In this document: positions 1 to 5,736 of the stretch, in pieces | How the letters are laid out: every line of letters begins with the position of its first letter | Position numbering within the stretch: position 1 is the first letter of the stretch | DNA from: DATAYF01 sp036272735 | GTDB taxonomy: Bacteria > Chloroflexota > Ktedonobacteria > Ktedonobacterales > Ktedonobacteraceae | DNA length: 6,912 nucleotides | Direction of reading: 5' to 3' | Assembly: GCA_036272735.1 (NCBI GenBank) | Contig: DATAYF010000693.1 | Span: 1-6,912 of the forward strand | Notes under the pieces: model-generated | Database searches by the model: none | What the model was told of the DNA's origin: nothing | The model's input: only the letters and a program-made list of their open reading frames with translations | Translations under genes and position numbers: made by a program

Positions 1-79
1 TTGCCGATTGACACACCTTCTCAAGCAAGTCAAGAGGAAAGTACACCGACATTTTTTGTACCTGTTCTTCCGTATTCAT
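1..79 (-). CDS. Ribbon-helix-helix-like DNA-binding protein, N-terminal fragment
   Basis: The reverse strand opens with ATG at 79 and stays open for 26 codons to the window edge, so only the N-terminus is visible (MNTEEQVQKMSVYFPLDLLE, then KVCQSA). A short polar lead, a beta-strand of alternating residues (MSVYFP) and the start of an amphipathic helix (LDLLEKV) is the typical start of Arc/MetJ/CopG-type ribbon-helix-helix proteins, which bind operators as dimers and are often antitoxins or autorepressors. A perfect-consensus promoter lies immediately upstream, so the reading frame is very probably real. There is little or no room for a Shine-Dalgarno site before codon 1. An alternative start is the ATG at 52 (codon 10), which has AGG 8 nt upstream and begins right at the predicted strand. 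The family call rests on 26 residues and is tentative; a toxin partner, if any, would lie outside the window. Confidence 0.5.
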   Translation of the reverse strand, partial: MNTEEQVQKMSVYFPLDLLEKVCQSA

Positions 80-110
80 AGCGTTATTATACCTCTATTT
101 TAACGCTATG
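77..110. repeat. 10-bp inverted repeat overlapping the promoter, likely operator
   Basis: CATAGCGTTA (77-86) and TAACGCTATG (101-110) are perfect inverted copies with a 14-nt spacer, 24 bp centre to centre. One arm covers the -10 edge, the predicted transcription start and the start codon; the other overlaps the -35 edge and the spacer. A protein bound to both arms would block RNA polymerase. Since the gene encodes a likely ribbon-helix-helix protein, autorepression is the natural inference. The repeat is seen directly; the function is inferred. Confidence 0.6.
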
Positions 111-114
111 TCAA
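86..114 (-). promoter_or_regulatory. Perfect-consensus sigma70 promoter of the RHH-like gene
   Basis: On the minus strand TTGACA (114-109) and TATAAT (91-86) are separated by exactly 17 nt, an exact match to the sigma70/SigA consensus with optimal spacing. Six nucleotides separate the -10 box from the ATG at 79, so the expected transcription start falls on or within a base or two of the start codon. That implies a leaderless mRNA, unless translation begins at the in-frame ATG at 52. Confidence 0.8.
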
Positions 115-137
115 CAGTACCACACACATCGCGCCCC

Positions 138-179
138 AGAAGGAACACGCCTTCTATCCCCATGCCTGAAGGGCAGGGG
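138..179. repeat. Two consecutive small hairpins in the gap downstream of aceB
   Basis: AGAAGG (138-143) pairs with CCTTCT (150-155) around a 6-nt loop. Next, CCCC-TGCC (158-166, with a bulged A at 162) pairs with GGCAGGGG (172-179) around a 5-nt loop. The second stem is GC-rich, but its only nearby T-run is TTTT starting at 185. This could be a weak plus-strand terminator or an insulator upstream of the leftward promoter. The remainder of 115-342 outside the annotated structures holds no gene that I can see. Confidence 0.3.
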
Positions 180-227
180 AGGGGTTTTACGGCGCCGTTC
201 AGATAAAAAGAAAATAGACGAATTTCA

Positions 228-285
228 AAAAGGATTGCTATCGCCCTTTGACTTTTATTGGTCAAAAGGTGATAGCAATCCTTTT
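228..285 (-). terminator. Intrinsic terminator of the aceAB operon (bidirectional shape)
   Basis: Arms at 228-252 and 261-285 match over 25 nt with two exceptions (one G-U wobble and one A-C mismatch) and enclose an 8-nt loop. Read leftwards, the 3' arm ends in CC followed by five T, a good Rho-independent terminator about 58 nt beyond the aceB stop. Read rightwards the structure also ends in TTTT, so it could stop transcription from either side. The AAAA and TTTT ends form part of the pairing. Confidence 0.8.
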
Positions 286-342
286 ATGGTTTCACGCGAA
301 TTCGTGGGTAAGTTTCTGGTATACGCTACCACACCATGAAGG

Positions 343-1950
343 TTAGCTCAGATATTGGTAAGCTGGCAATGTGAGAAATTCTACAAAATGATCATCTGCG
401 ATAATTTGATCGAGAATTTGAGAGGCCCTGACAAATTGGCGCTTTGTCTCGTATTCCTCGCCAATTGCAGTTTTGAGCTGTGCTAATTCTTCCTGCAATA
501 GTTGCCGGAACAGATCAATGGTCACCTTACGGCCATCCTGCAAAATCCCCTTTGGATGATGCACCCATTGCCAAATCTGGGCACGCGCAATTTCAACAGT
601 GGCGGCATCTTCCATTAGATTGTTGATGGGCACGCAGCCCAGGCCGTTGAGCCATGACTCAAGGTATTGTAAGCTGACACTGATATTGTTGCGCAGTCCG
701 TCCTCGGTAATCGTGCCGGTGGGAACACGCACCAGGTCGGCAGCGGTTGCCTCTACGTCTGGACGTTGACGCGTAATCTGATTGGGCGTCTGCATAACCG
801 CGTCAAACTCCGCCAGAGCCACCGGCACAAGACCAGGATGCGCAACCCAGGTACCATCGTGCCCATCGCTTGCTTCGCGGTGCTTATCCTCGCGCACTTT
901 GCTTAATGCGGCTTCATTGGCGGCGGGATTATTCTTAATGGGAATTTGTGCCGCCATACCACCGATGGCCGGGGCGTTACGCCGATGGCAGGTTTTGATC
1001 GCAAGTAGGGCGTACGAGCGCATGAAGGGGGTCGTCATAGTCACCTGGGCACGATCCGGGAAGATGTACGCGGGCAGATTGCGAAACTTCTTGATCATGC
1101 TGAAAATGTAATCCCAGCGTCCACAATTGAGGCCAGCGGAATGCTCACGCAGTTCGTACAAAATCTCGTCCATCTCAAAGGTGGCAAGGATGGTCTCGAT
1201 CAACACGGTGGCTTTGATAGTCCCCTTTGCGATACCTAACTTCTCCTCGGCCATCGTGAAGATTTCATTCCAGAGGCGAGCTTCCAGGTGGCTTTCCAAC
1301 TTAGGAAGATAGAAGTAGGGACCGCTGCCGTTGGAGAGCAGTTGGTGCACATTATGAAAGAAGTAGAGCCCAAAGTCGAAGATGCCCCCGGAGATGGGCT
1401 TGCCATCGATCAGCACATGCTTCTCGTTCAAATGCCAACCACGTGGGCGTACCAGCAACACGGCAGTCCGCTCGTTGAGGCGATAGTCCTTTCCTGACGG
1501 GTTGGTGTAGCTGATGGTTCGACGCACGGCATCACGCACATTGATCTGCCCCTGGATGGTTGCCTCCCAGGTGGGTGCATGCGCGTCCTCGAAGTCGGCC
1601 ATGAATACCTTCGCACCGGAGTTGAGCGCGTTAATTACCATTTTGCGCTCAACCGGGCCGGTGATTTCCACCCGTCGATCTTGAAGGTCGGCGGGTAGTG
1701 GAGCAATCGTCCAGTCGCTTTGGCGGATGTGCGCGGTCTCCGGCAGAAAGTCGGGCAGCTTCCCGGCATCGATTTCCGCCTGGCGTTGTGCACGATGCTG
1801 CAATAGTTCCTGGCGGCGTTGCTCAAAGTTGCGCGAGAGCGCGGCGAGGAAGTTCATCGCCTCTGGTGTCAGAATGGCAGCAAATTCGGGCGTGATAGTG
1901 GCATCGACCTCGATGCCTTTCGCGTACTGCGTTGTTGTTGGCTTGGTCAT
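343..1950 (-). CDS. aceB: Malate synthase A
   Basis: This enzyme condenses glyoxylate with acetyl-CoA and water to give malate, the second step of the glyoxylate bypass, in the cytosol. The 535-residue length fits the malate synthase A family (G-type enzymes are far longer). Landmarks in order are FMADFEDA (116-123); VRPRGWHL (167-174), with the likely catalytic Arg170; Glu252 in VLIETI, a probable Mg ligand; the family signature EHSAGLNCGRWDYIF (269-283), with Asp280 as the other Mg ligand; AIGGMAAQIP (328-337); TWVAHPGLV (367-375); and NLMEDAAT (444-451), with Asp448 as the expected catalytic base. The C-terminus FLTLPAYQYL resembles that of known malate synthases A. The start is supported by AAAGGA at 1965-1960, 9 nt before the ATG. 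The gene lies 27 bp downstream of aceA, so the two are surely cotranscribed. No aceK (isocitrate dehydrogenase kinase/phosphatase) follows; a terminator does. Confidence 0.97.
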   Translation of the reverse strand: MTKPTTTQYAKGIEVDATITPEFAAILTPEAMNFLAALSRNFEQRRQELLQHRAQRQAEIDAGKLPDFLPETAHIRQSDWTIAPLPADLQDRRVEITGPVERKMVINALNSGAKVFMADFEDAHAPTWEATIQGQINVRDAVRRTISYTNPSGKDYRLNERTAVLLVRPRGWHLNEKHVLIDGKPISGGIFDFGLYFFHNVHQLLSNGSGPYFYLPKLESHLEARLWNEIFTMAEEKLGIAKGTIKATVLIETILATFEMDEILYELREHSAGLNCGRWDYIFSMIKKFRNLPAYIFPDRAQVTMTTPFMRSYALLAIKTCHRRNAPAIGGMAAQIPIKNNPAANEAALSKVREDKHREASDGHDGTWVAHPGLVPVALAEFDAVMQTPNQITRQRPDVEATAADLVRVPTGTITEDGLRNNISVSLQYLESWLNGLGCVPINNLMEDAATVEIARAQIWQWVHHPKGILQDGRKVTIDLFRQLLQEELAQLKTAIGEEYETKRQFVRASQILDQIIADDHFVEFLTLPAYQYLS

Positions 1951-1977
1951 GAATGGCGATCCTTTCAGGTATTCGGA

Positions 1978-3261
1978 CTAGTGAAACTGCGCCTCCTCGG
2001 TTGAGCCGGTTAACGCGGCCGTTGCCGAGATGCCACCAGCAACAATCTGTGCTACTTCGTCGAAATAGCCAGCACCAACCTCGCGCTGGTGCTTTGTCGC
2101 GGTGTAACCATGGCTTTCGAGCGCGAATTCCGACTGCTGCAATTGTGCATACGCGGTCATGCCGCTTTCCCTGTAGTTCTCTGCCAATGTGAACATACTG
2201 TGGTTGAGGGCGTGGAAACCTGCCAGAGTAATGAACTGGAAGACGTAGCCCATTTCACCAAGCGTTTGCTGAAACGTTGCGATAGCTTGATCGTCAAGCT
2301 TCTTACGCCAGTTAAACGATGGTGAGCAGTTGTAGGCGAGCAACTTGCCGGGAAATTGTGCATGAATGGCCGTTGCAAAGCGCTGAGCTTCCTCCATATT
2401 GGGCTCGGATGTTTCGCACCAGAGCAGGTCACAGTAGGGCGCGTAGGCTAACCCTCGCGCGATGGCTGCATCCAGACCACCCTTGAGCGTGAAAAAGCCT
2501 TCTTCTGTGCGCTCTGAAGTCAGAAATGGCGCGTCTGCCCCGTCGACATCTGATGTGATCAGGCGCGCACCGTTCGCATCGGTACGAGCGATCAAGATGG
2601 TCGGAATGTTCGAGACGTCAGCGGCCAGGCGTGCAGCCACCAGATTTTTAATGGCGGCGCTTGTTGGAATCAATACTTTGCCGCCCATGTGTCCACACTT
2701 TTTTGCGGAGGAAAGCTGATCCTCGAAATGTACTCCGGCTGCGCCAGCTTCAATCATTGCCTTCATTATCTCATATACATTCAATGGACCGCCAAAACCA
2801 GCTTCTGCATCGGCGATAATTGGCGCGAACCAGTAGGTATCACCGCTGCCTTCCGTGTGCTGAATCTGATCCGCACGTTGCAGAGCCTGGTTGATGCGGC
2901 GCACCACATCGGGAACGCTATTTGCTGGGTAGAGGCTCTGATCGGGGTACATCTGACCAGCCAGGTTGGCATCGGCGGCTACCTGCCAGCCACTCAGGTA
3001 GATCGCCTGCAAACCGGCTTTCACCTGTTGCACGGCCTGGTTGCCGGTTAACGCACCGAGCGCTGGAACATAGGATGCGCTATGCAGCAGGTTCCAGAGC
3101 CGCTCTGCACCTACGCGAGCCAGAGTGTGCTCAATCTGAAGCGAGCCACGAAGTTTGACCACCTCTTCTGCTGTGTATGGTCGCTTGACTCCTTGCCAGC
3201 GAGCATCCGTTTCCCATGACTGCATCATTTCGGTAACTTGTTGCGTGCTCTGTGTGCTCAT
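1978..3261 (-). CDS. aceA: Isocitrate lyase
   Basis: This enzyme cleaves isocitrate to succinate and glyoxylate, diverting carbon past the two decarboxylating steps of the TCA cycle. The 427-residue product matches the usual bacterial length (about 430). Visible motifs are SGWQ (90-93); ADAEAGFGG (150-158), with the Mg-binding Asp151; the family signature KKCGHM (187-192), with catalytic Cys189; ARTDAN (225-230); and NCSPSFNW (311-318), which binds substrate carboxylates. All key residues look intact. The frame is open for another 32 codons upstream to 3357, but the start at 3261 has AAAGGGA 8 nt before it, begins MSTQSTQQ as these enzymes commonly do, and the extension has no recognisable ribosome binding site. 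It is the first gene of an aceA-aceB operon and diverges from a LysR regulator at 3540. Confidence 0.97.
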   Translation of the reverse strand: MSTQSTQQVTEMMQSWETDARWQGVKRPYTAEEVVKLRGSLQIEHTLARVGAERLWNLLHSASYVPALGALTGNQAVQQVKAGLQAIYLSGWQVAADANLAGQMYPDQSLYPANSVPDVVRRINQALQRADQIQHTEGSGDTYWFAPIIADAEAGFGGPLNVYEIMKAMIEAGAAGVHFEDQLSSAKKCGHMGGKVLIPTSAAIKNLVAARLAADVSNIPTILIARTDANGARLITSDVDGADAPFLTSERTEEGFFTLKGGLDAAIARGLAYAPYCDLLWCETSEPNMEEAQRFATAIHAQFPGKLLAYNCSPSFNWRKKLDDQAIATFQQTLGEMGYVFQFITLAGFHALNHSMFTLAENYRESGMTAYAQLQQSEFALESHGYTATKHQREVGAGYFDEVAQIVAGGISATAALTGSTEEAQFH

Positions 3262-3269
3262 AGTAAAGT

Positions 3270-3276
3270 TCCCTTT
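3270..3276 (-). promoter_or_regulatory. Ribosome binding site that fixes the aceA start
   Basis: AAAGGGA on the minus strand lies 8 nt before the ATG at 3261. It supports a 427-residue isocitrate lyase over the 459-residue open frame starting at 3357. Confidence 0.75.
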
Positions 3277-3297
3277 CTGATGATGAGGCACGTACAT

Positions 3298-3313
3298 TGT
3301 GACTATCATCACG
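3298..3313. promoter_or_regulatory. CRP/FNR-family-like site in the aceA leader
   Basis: TGTGA-N6-TCACG contains a perfect GTGA-N6-TCAC dyad, the core of CRP-family sites (consensus TGTGA-N6-TCACA). It lies 37-52 bp upstream of the aceA start codon. If the extended -10 at 3348-3353 is the true promoter, the site is downstream of the transcription start and would act as a block. The match is seen directly; the regulator is inferred. Confidence 0.4.
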
Positions 3314-3347
3314 CTTGTCTGTTTGTTATCTGCTATCGACGCCATTC

Positions 3348-3356
3348 CATATAGCA
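3348..3356 (-). promoter_or_regulatory. Candidate extended -10 promoter of aceAB
   Basis: On the minus strand TGC-TATATG (3356-3348) resembles an extended -10 element. No good -35 box is found 17 nt upstream (CTGGCT at best), which fits a promoter that needs an activator such as the divergent LysR protein. It predicts transcription from about 3341 and a leader of about 80 nt. Confidence 0.35.
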
Positions 3357-3387
3357 AGGATAGCCTGAAAAGCCAGGAAGGGTCTAG

Positions 3388-3402
3388 CTTTTCGCTTCAA
3401 AG
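3388..3402. promoter_or_regulatory. LysR-type dyad near the aceA promoter
   Basis: CTTT-N7-AAAG is a 15-bp dyad containing the T-N11-A arrangement (T3389, A3401) typical of LysR-family sites. Its centre is about 54 bp upstream of the predicted aceA transcription start, suitable for an activator. Such short dyads are common by chance, so this is a candidate only. Confidence 0.3.
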
Positions 3403-3435
3403 ATTGTGAAGGAACACATAAGCGGTGAGTTATGC

Positions 3436-3450
3436 ATAGAGCACAGCTAT
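3436..3450. promoter_or_regulatory. LysR-type dyad abutting the -35 of the LysR gene
   Basis: ATAG-N7-CTAT is a perfect 15-bp dyad with T-N11-A geometry (T3437, A3449). Its last base is the first base of the TTGACA box of the LysR gene promoter. This is where a LysR-family protein would repress its own gene. It has the same 4-7-4 layout as the dyad at 3388-3402, with centres 48 bp apart. Confidence 0.4.
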
Positions 3451-3479
3451 TGACAGTGAGTGTCGCGAGGGAATATAAC
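3450..3479 (+). promoter_or_regulatory. Promoter of the LysR-type regulator gene
   Basis: TTGACA (3450-3455) and TATAAC (3474-3479) are separated by 18 nt: a perfect -35 box and a five-of-six -10 box. Transcription should start near 3486, giving a leader of about 54 nt. The gene has a good ribosome binding site (GAGGAA, 3529-3534). Confidence 0.7.
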
Positions 3480-3480
3480 C

Positions 3481-3500
3481 TACAGCATACTACAGCATAC
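3481..3500. repeat. Tandem 10-bp direct repeat at the LysR gene transcription start
   Basis: TACAGCATAC occurs twice in a row, beginning two bases after the -10 box and covering the predicted transcription start. One helical turn per unit would place two protein subunits on the same DNA face, so an operator is possible. Slippage duplication is the simpler alternative. Confidence 0.5.
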
Positions 3501-3539
3501 ATTCAACGTTTCTCGTTCATTTTTTAGCGAGGAAGCAAG

Positions 3540-4445
3540 ATGCACACGATCAACCTGCACCAACTCGCAACGTTCCGCGTGGTTGCTAAACATTGTAGTT
3601 ATGCACGGGCCGCAGACGAGTTGCATTTCAGTCAACCGGCGGTCTCCGCGCAGATACGGCAGCTCGAAGAGTTTATGGGGGTGAAGCTCTTTGATAAAAT
3701 CGGACGCCAGACGCATCTTACCCAGGCTGGTGAAACGCTTTACCTCTACTCCCAGAAAATTTTCTCCATCATTGATGAAACGCTAGAGACGATGGAGGCG
3801 CTACGTAGCCCCTATCATGGGCACCTTAGCATCGGTGCTGATACCACGGTGGGAACCTATGTTGTGCCAACGCTGCTCGGCAAATTTCATCACGCGTACC
3901 CGCACGTTGAGATTGCCTTAGAAGTCGTAAATCGGGTTCATCTCCTCAACTCGCTGGTGAACAATCAGATCGACCTGCTGATTATGGGCAAGGTACCCTC
4001 CGAAGTTCCTGTATTTTCTGCGCCTTTTGCCCCCAACGAACTTGTGTTAATCGCGCCACCAACGCACCGGCTAGCGAACTGTGGTGTTGTGCCCTTTGCT
4101 GAACTGGCGCGCGAATACTTTTTGCTGCGTGAGTTGGGATCAGGTACACGCGCCGCGCTGGTGGACGCGTTTCAAGCCGCCGATTTGCCGCTGCTGGTGA
4201 GCATGCAAGTTGGCAACAATAGTGCCATTAAGCAGGGAGTAGCCGCTGGCCTTGGTATTGCGTTGATCTCGCGGGTGGCAATTAACATGGAGCTAGAGAC
4301 GAAGCGGCTAGTGATGCTCGATGTCGAGGGTTTTCCCATCATGCGCCAGTGGTATCTGCTCCATGTCAAAGATAAGCACCTTTCGCCCACGGCGCTGGCC
4401 TGCAAAAACTTTTTGCTGCAACATTCTCCGGGCAAGCGTATATAA
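3540..4445 (+). CDS. LysR-type regulator, CbbR/CysL-like, divergent from aceAB
   Basis: This is a full-length 301-residue LysR-family transcription factor. The N-terminal winged helix-turn-helix covers about residues 5-64 (SYARAADELHFSQPAVSAQI, 20-39, holds the recognition helix). A linker helix runs to about 88, and the effector-binding domain covers about 95-295. The stretches VGTYVVP (104-110), NRVHLLNSLVNNQIDLLIMG (131-150), LVLIAPPTHRLA (168-179), RELGSGTR (197-204) and IKQGVAAGLGIALIS (230-244) follow the pattern of the CbbR/CysL branch, whose members sense small metabolites and control carbon fixation or sulfur genes. No Calvin-cycle or sulfur gene is present here; the divergent neighbours are aceA and aceB. 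Control of the glyoxylate bypass, with autorepression through the shared 278-bp region, is the likely role. The exact effector and subfamily are uncertain. Confidence 0.9.
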   Translation: MHTINLHQLATFRVVAKHCSYARAADELHFSQPAVSAQIRQLEEFMGVKLFDKIGRQTHLTQAGETLYLYSQKIFSIIDETLETMEALRSPYHGHLSIGADTTVGTYVVPTLLGKFHHAYPHVEIALEVVNRVHLLNSLVNNQIDLLIMGKVPSEVPVFSAPFAPNELVLIAPPTHRLANCGVVPFAELAREYFLLRELGSGTRAALVDAFQAADLPLLVSMQVGNNSAIKQGVAAGLGIALISRVAINMELETKRLVMLDVEGFPIMRQWYLLHVKDKHLSPTALACKNFLLQHSPGKRI

Positions 4446-4715
4446 AGTCGAGGAATACCAGTGCGCGACACGAAAAGCTTGCCACAATCGTATCACAATC
4501 GTATGCCTACATGAACAGTGGGCATGGCTCACCGACAGGACAGAAACGTTTTGCCAGGCATCATAAGATCTTGTCGTTGGAAGAAAACGTTTCATACGAT
4601 TGTTTCTGTCTATGTATAAATATCACCCTCTGCTAGTATCGGCTCTGCTCGTGCGGCACCTGGTGATTATTTACTGAAAGAATTGAATGGTACGTACACA
4701 AAGGAGAAAACATCG
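4446..4715. other. Intergenic region upstream of the aldo/keto reductase, rich in short repeats
   Basis: No gene is evident. CACAATCGTAT occurs twice in tandem (4483-4493, 4494-4504), and CAATCGTATG (4496-4505) recurs inverted at 4593-4602. An 8-bp stem with one G-T pair (4503-4510 with 4518-4525, 7-nt loop) lacks a T-run, so it is a poor terminator for the LysR gene. Two AAACGTTT palindromes lie at 4544-4551 and 4585-4592. TATAAA at 4615-4620 could be a -10 box, but I find no convincing -35. A good ribosome binding site, AAGGAG, is at 4701-4706. Confidence 0.6.
4544..4592. promoter_or_regulatory. Pair of AAACGTTT palindromes, possible LacI-family operators
   Basis: Two identical 8-bp palindromes (4544-4551 and 4585-4592) are 41 bp apart centre to centre, close to four helical turns. 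A central CG flanked by AAA and TTT is the core of many LacI/PurR/RbsR-type operators. Placed 120-170 bp before the reductase, they could bind a repressor dimer pair. No LacI-type gene is in the window. Confidence 0.3.
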
Positions 4716-5618
4716 ATGCAAGATAAAACTGTACAGCGACCAGCGGAAGCGAGTGGTACGCTCACCATTGGTGGCGACCTCAAGGTGTATCGCCTGGGCT
4801 TTGGGGCCATGCGTATCACGGGAGAAGGTATCTGGGGACCACCGGCGAACAAGCAAGAAGCGATTGCCGTGTTGCACCGTGCTCTTGACCTTGGCATCAA
4901 CCTGATTGATACCGCTGACTCTTACGGCCCTGAGGTCAGTGAGTCGTTGATTGCCGAAGCGCTCTATCCTTATCCAAAAGATCTGGTGATCGCAACGAAA
5001 GGTGGCCTTTTGCGTACGGGTCCGGGTCAATGGCCGCAAGACGGACGTCCCGCTCATCTGCGCGAGGCGCTTGAGGGAAGCCTGCGACGCCTGCGCCTCG
5101 ACCACATCGACATTTACCAGTTCCACCGTCCCGATCCCAAGGTTCCGTTTGCCGACTCGGTTGGTGAGGTTGCGAAGATGCAGGCAGAGGGTAAAATTCG
5201 CCATGTTGGACTCTCGAATGTCACGCTAGAACAGCTCGCACAGGCGCAAAAGATCGTGCCAATCGTCACTGTTCAAAACCATTACAATATAGGGAGTCCG
5301 CAGTCCGAGCAGATGACGGTGCAGCAGTCCGAAGAAATGATCGACGTATGTGCGCGCCAGGGGATCGGCTTTATTCCCTGGAATCCATTGACGACAGGTG
5401 AGGTTGCGCGTCCAGGTGGAGCATTCGACCAGGTTGCCAAGCGGCACAATGCGCTCCCCAGCCAGATCGCGCTGGCCTGGCTGCTGCAACGTTCCAGCAC
5501 GATGCTACCCATTCCAGGTACCTCTTCGGTGAAGCACCTCGAAGAGAACGCGATGGGAGCCACCATCAAACTGACGCCAGAAGAGTTCGAGTCTATTCGA
5601 CGCAGTATGCAGTCCTAA
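4716..5618 (+). CDS. Aldo/keto reductase, pyridoxal-reductase (YdbC/PdxI)-like
   Basis: This is an NADPH-dependent cytosolic reductase of 300 residues with a TIM-barrel fold. The catalytic tetrad is complete: Asp65 in LIDTADSYG, Tyr70, Lys95 in IATKGG and His137 in QFHRPD. GLSN (165-168), VQNHYN (186-191) and IPGTSS (266-271) are the usual substrate- and NADP-binding segments. The stretch IWGPPAN-QEAIAVL-RALDLGINLIDTADSYGP resembles the YdbC group, one member of which (E. coli PdxI) reduces pyridoxal to pyridoxine; other small aldehydes or ketones are equally possible. The ATG at 4716 is preferred because AAGGAG lies 9 nt upstream; an in-frame TTG at 4683 would add 11 residues encoded across that same ribosome binding site. 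The gene stands alone, with its own upstream region and a giant hairpin 46 bp after the stop. There is no obvious functional link to the ace genes. Confidence 0.93.
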   Translation: MQDKTVQRPAEASGTLTIGGDLKVYRLGFGAMRITGEGIWGPPANKQEAIAVLHRALDLGINLIDTADSYGPEVSESLIAEALYPYPKDLVIATKGGLLRTGPGQWPQDGRPAHLREALEGSLRRLRLDHIDIYQFHRPDPKVPFADSVGEVAKMQAEGKIRHVGLSNVTLEQLAQAQKIVPIVTVQNHYNIGSPQSEQMTVQQSEEMIDVCARQGIGFIPWNPLTTGEVARPGGAFDQVAKRHNALPSQIALAWLLQRSSTMLPIPGTSSVKHLEENAMGATIKLTPEEFESIRRSMQS

Positions 5619-5664
5619 GGAATTCTTGTCGCATAGGTCGACTTCTTACGTGAAGAGTACATAT

Positions 5665-5736
5665 AGTACATCAATATATAAACATGTGTCTACTGAGCCA
5701 CGGCTCAGTAGACACATGTTTATATATTGATGTACT
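5665..5736. repeat. Perfect 35-bp inverted repeat with a 2-nt centre
   Basis: The arms 5665-5699 and 5702-5736 are exact reverse complements over 35 bp, separated only by AC. The outer half is AT-rich and the tip is GC-rich (GAGCC/GGCTC). As RNA it would form one uninterrupted hairpin of about 34 bp, far longer than a normal terminator stem. No T-run directly follows either arm; the nearest is TTTTT at 5753-5757. A partial extra copy of the outer end (AGTACAT) lies at 5656-5662. It may protect or process the 3' end of the reductase mRNA, stop transcription, or be a small palindromic mobile repeat. Confidence 0.9.

Noticed and set aside
782..1497. Plus-strand open frames within aceB
   Set aside because: They overlap conserved malate synthase coding sequence on the other strand and look like random translation.
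3262..3357. 32-codon N-terminal extension of isocitrate lyase
   Set aside because: No ribosome binding site at 3357, no similarity to the family N-terminus, and a strong AAAGGGA site supports the start at 3261. The extension would also overlap the promoter candidate.
4503..4525. Hairpin after the LysR gene as its terminator
   Set aside because: 8-bp stem with a G-T pair and no following T-run; not convincing.
4683..4715. Upstream TTG start of the aldo/keto reductase
   Set aside because: The extra 11 codons run through the AAGGAG ribosome binding site of the ATG at 4716 and add no family-like residues.
4671..5204. 177-codon minus-strand open frame opposite the reductase
   Set aside because: Antisense shadow of a gene with an intact catalytic tetrad; no recognisable protein features and no ribosome binding site seen.
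5665..5736. Palindrome as a CRISPR repeat, tRNA or classical terminator
   Set aside because: Only one unit exists, no tRNA-like arms are present, and no T-run follows either arm.
5665..5736. Palindrome as a MITE with target-site duplication
   Set aside because: The flanking bases (AT on the left, GC on the right) do not form a duplication and no transposase is in the window; still possible if other copies are found.
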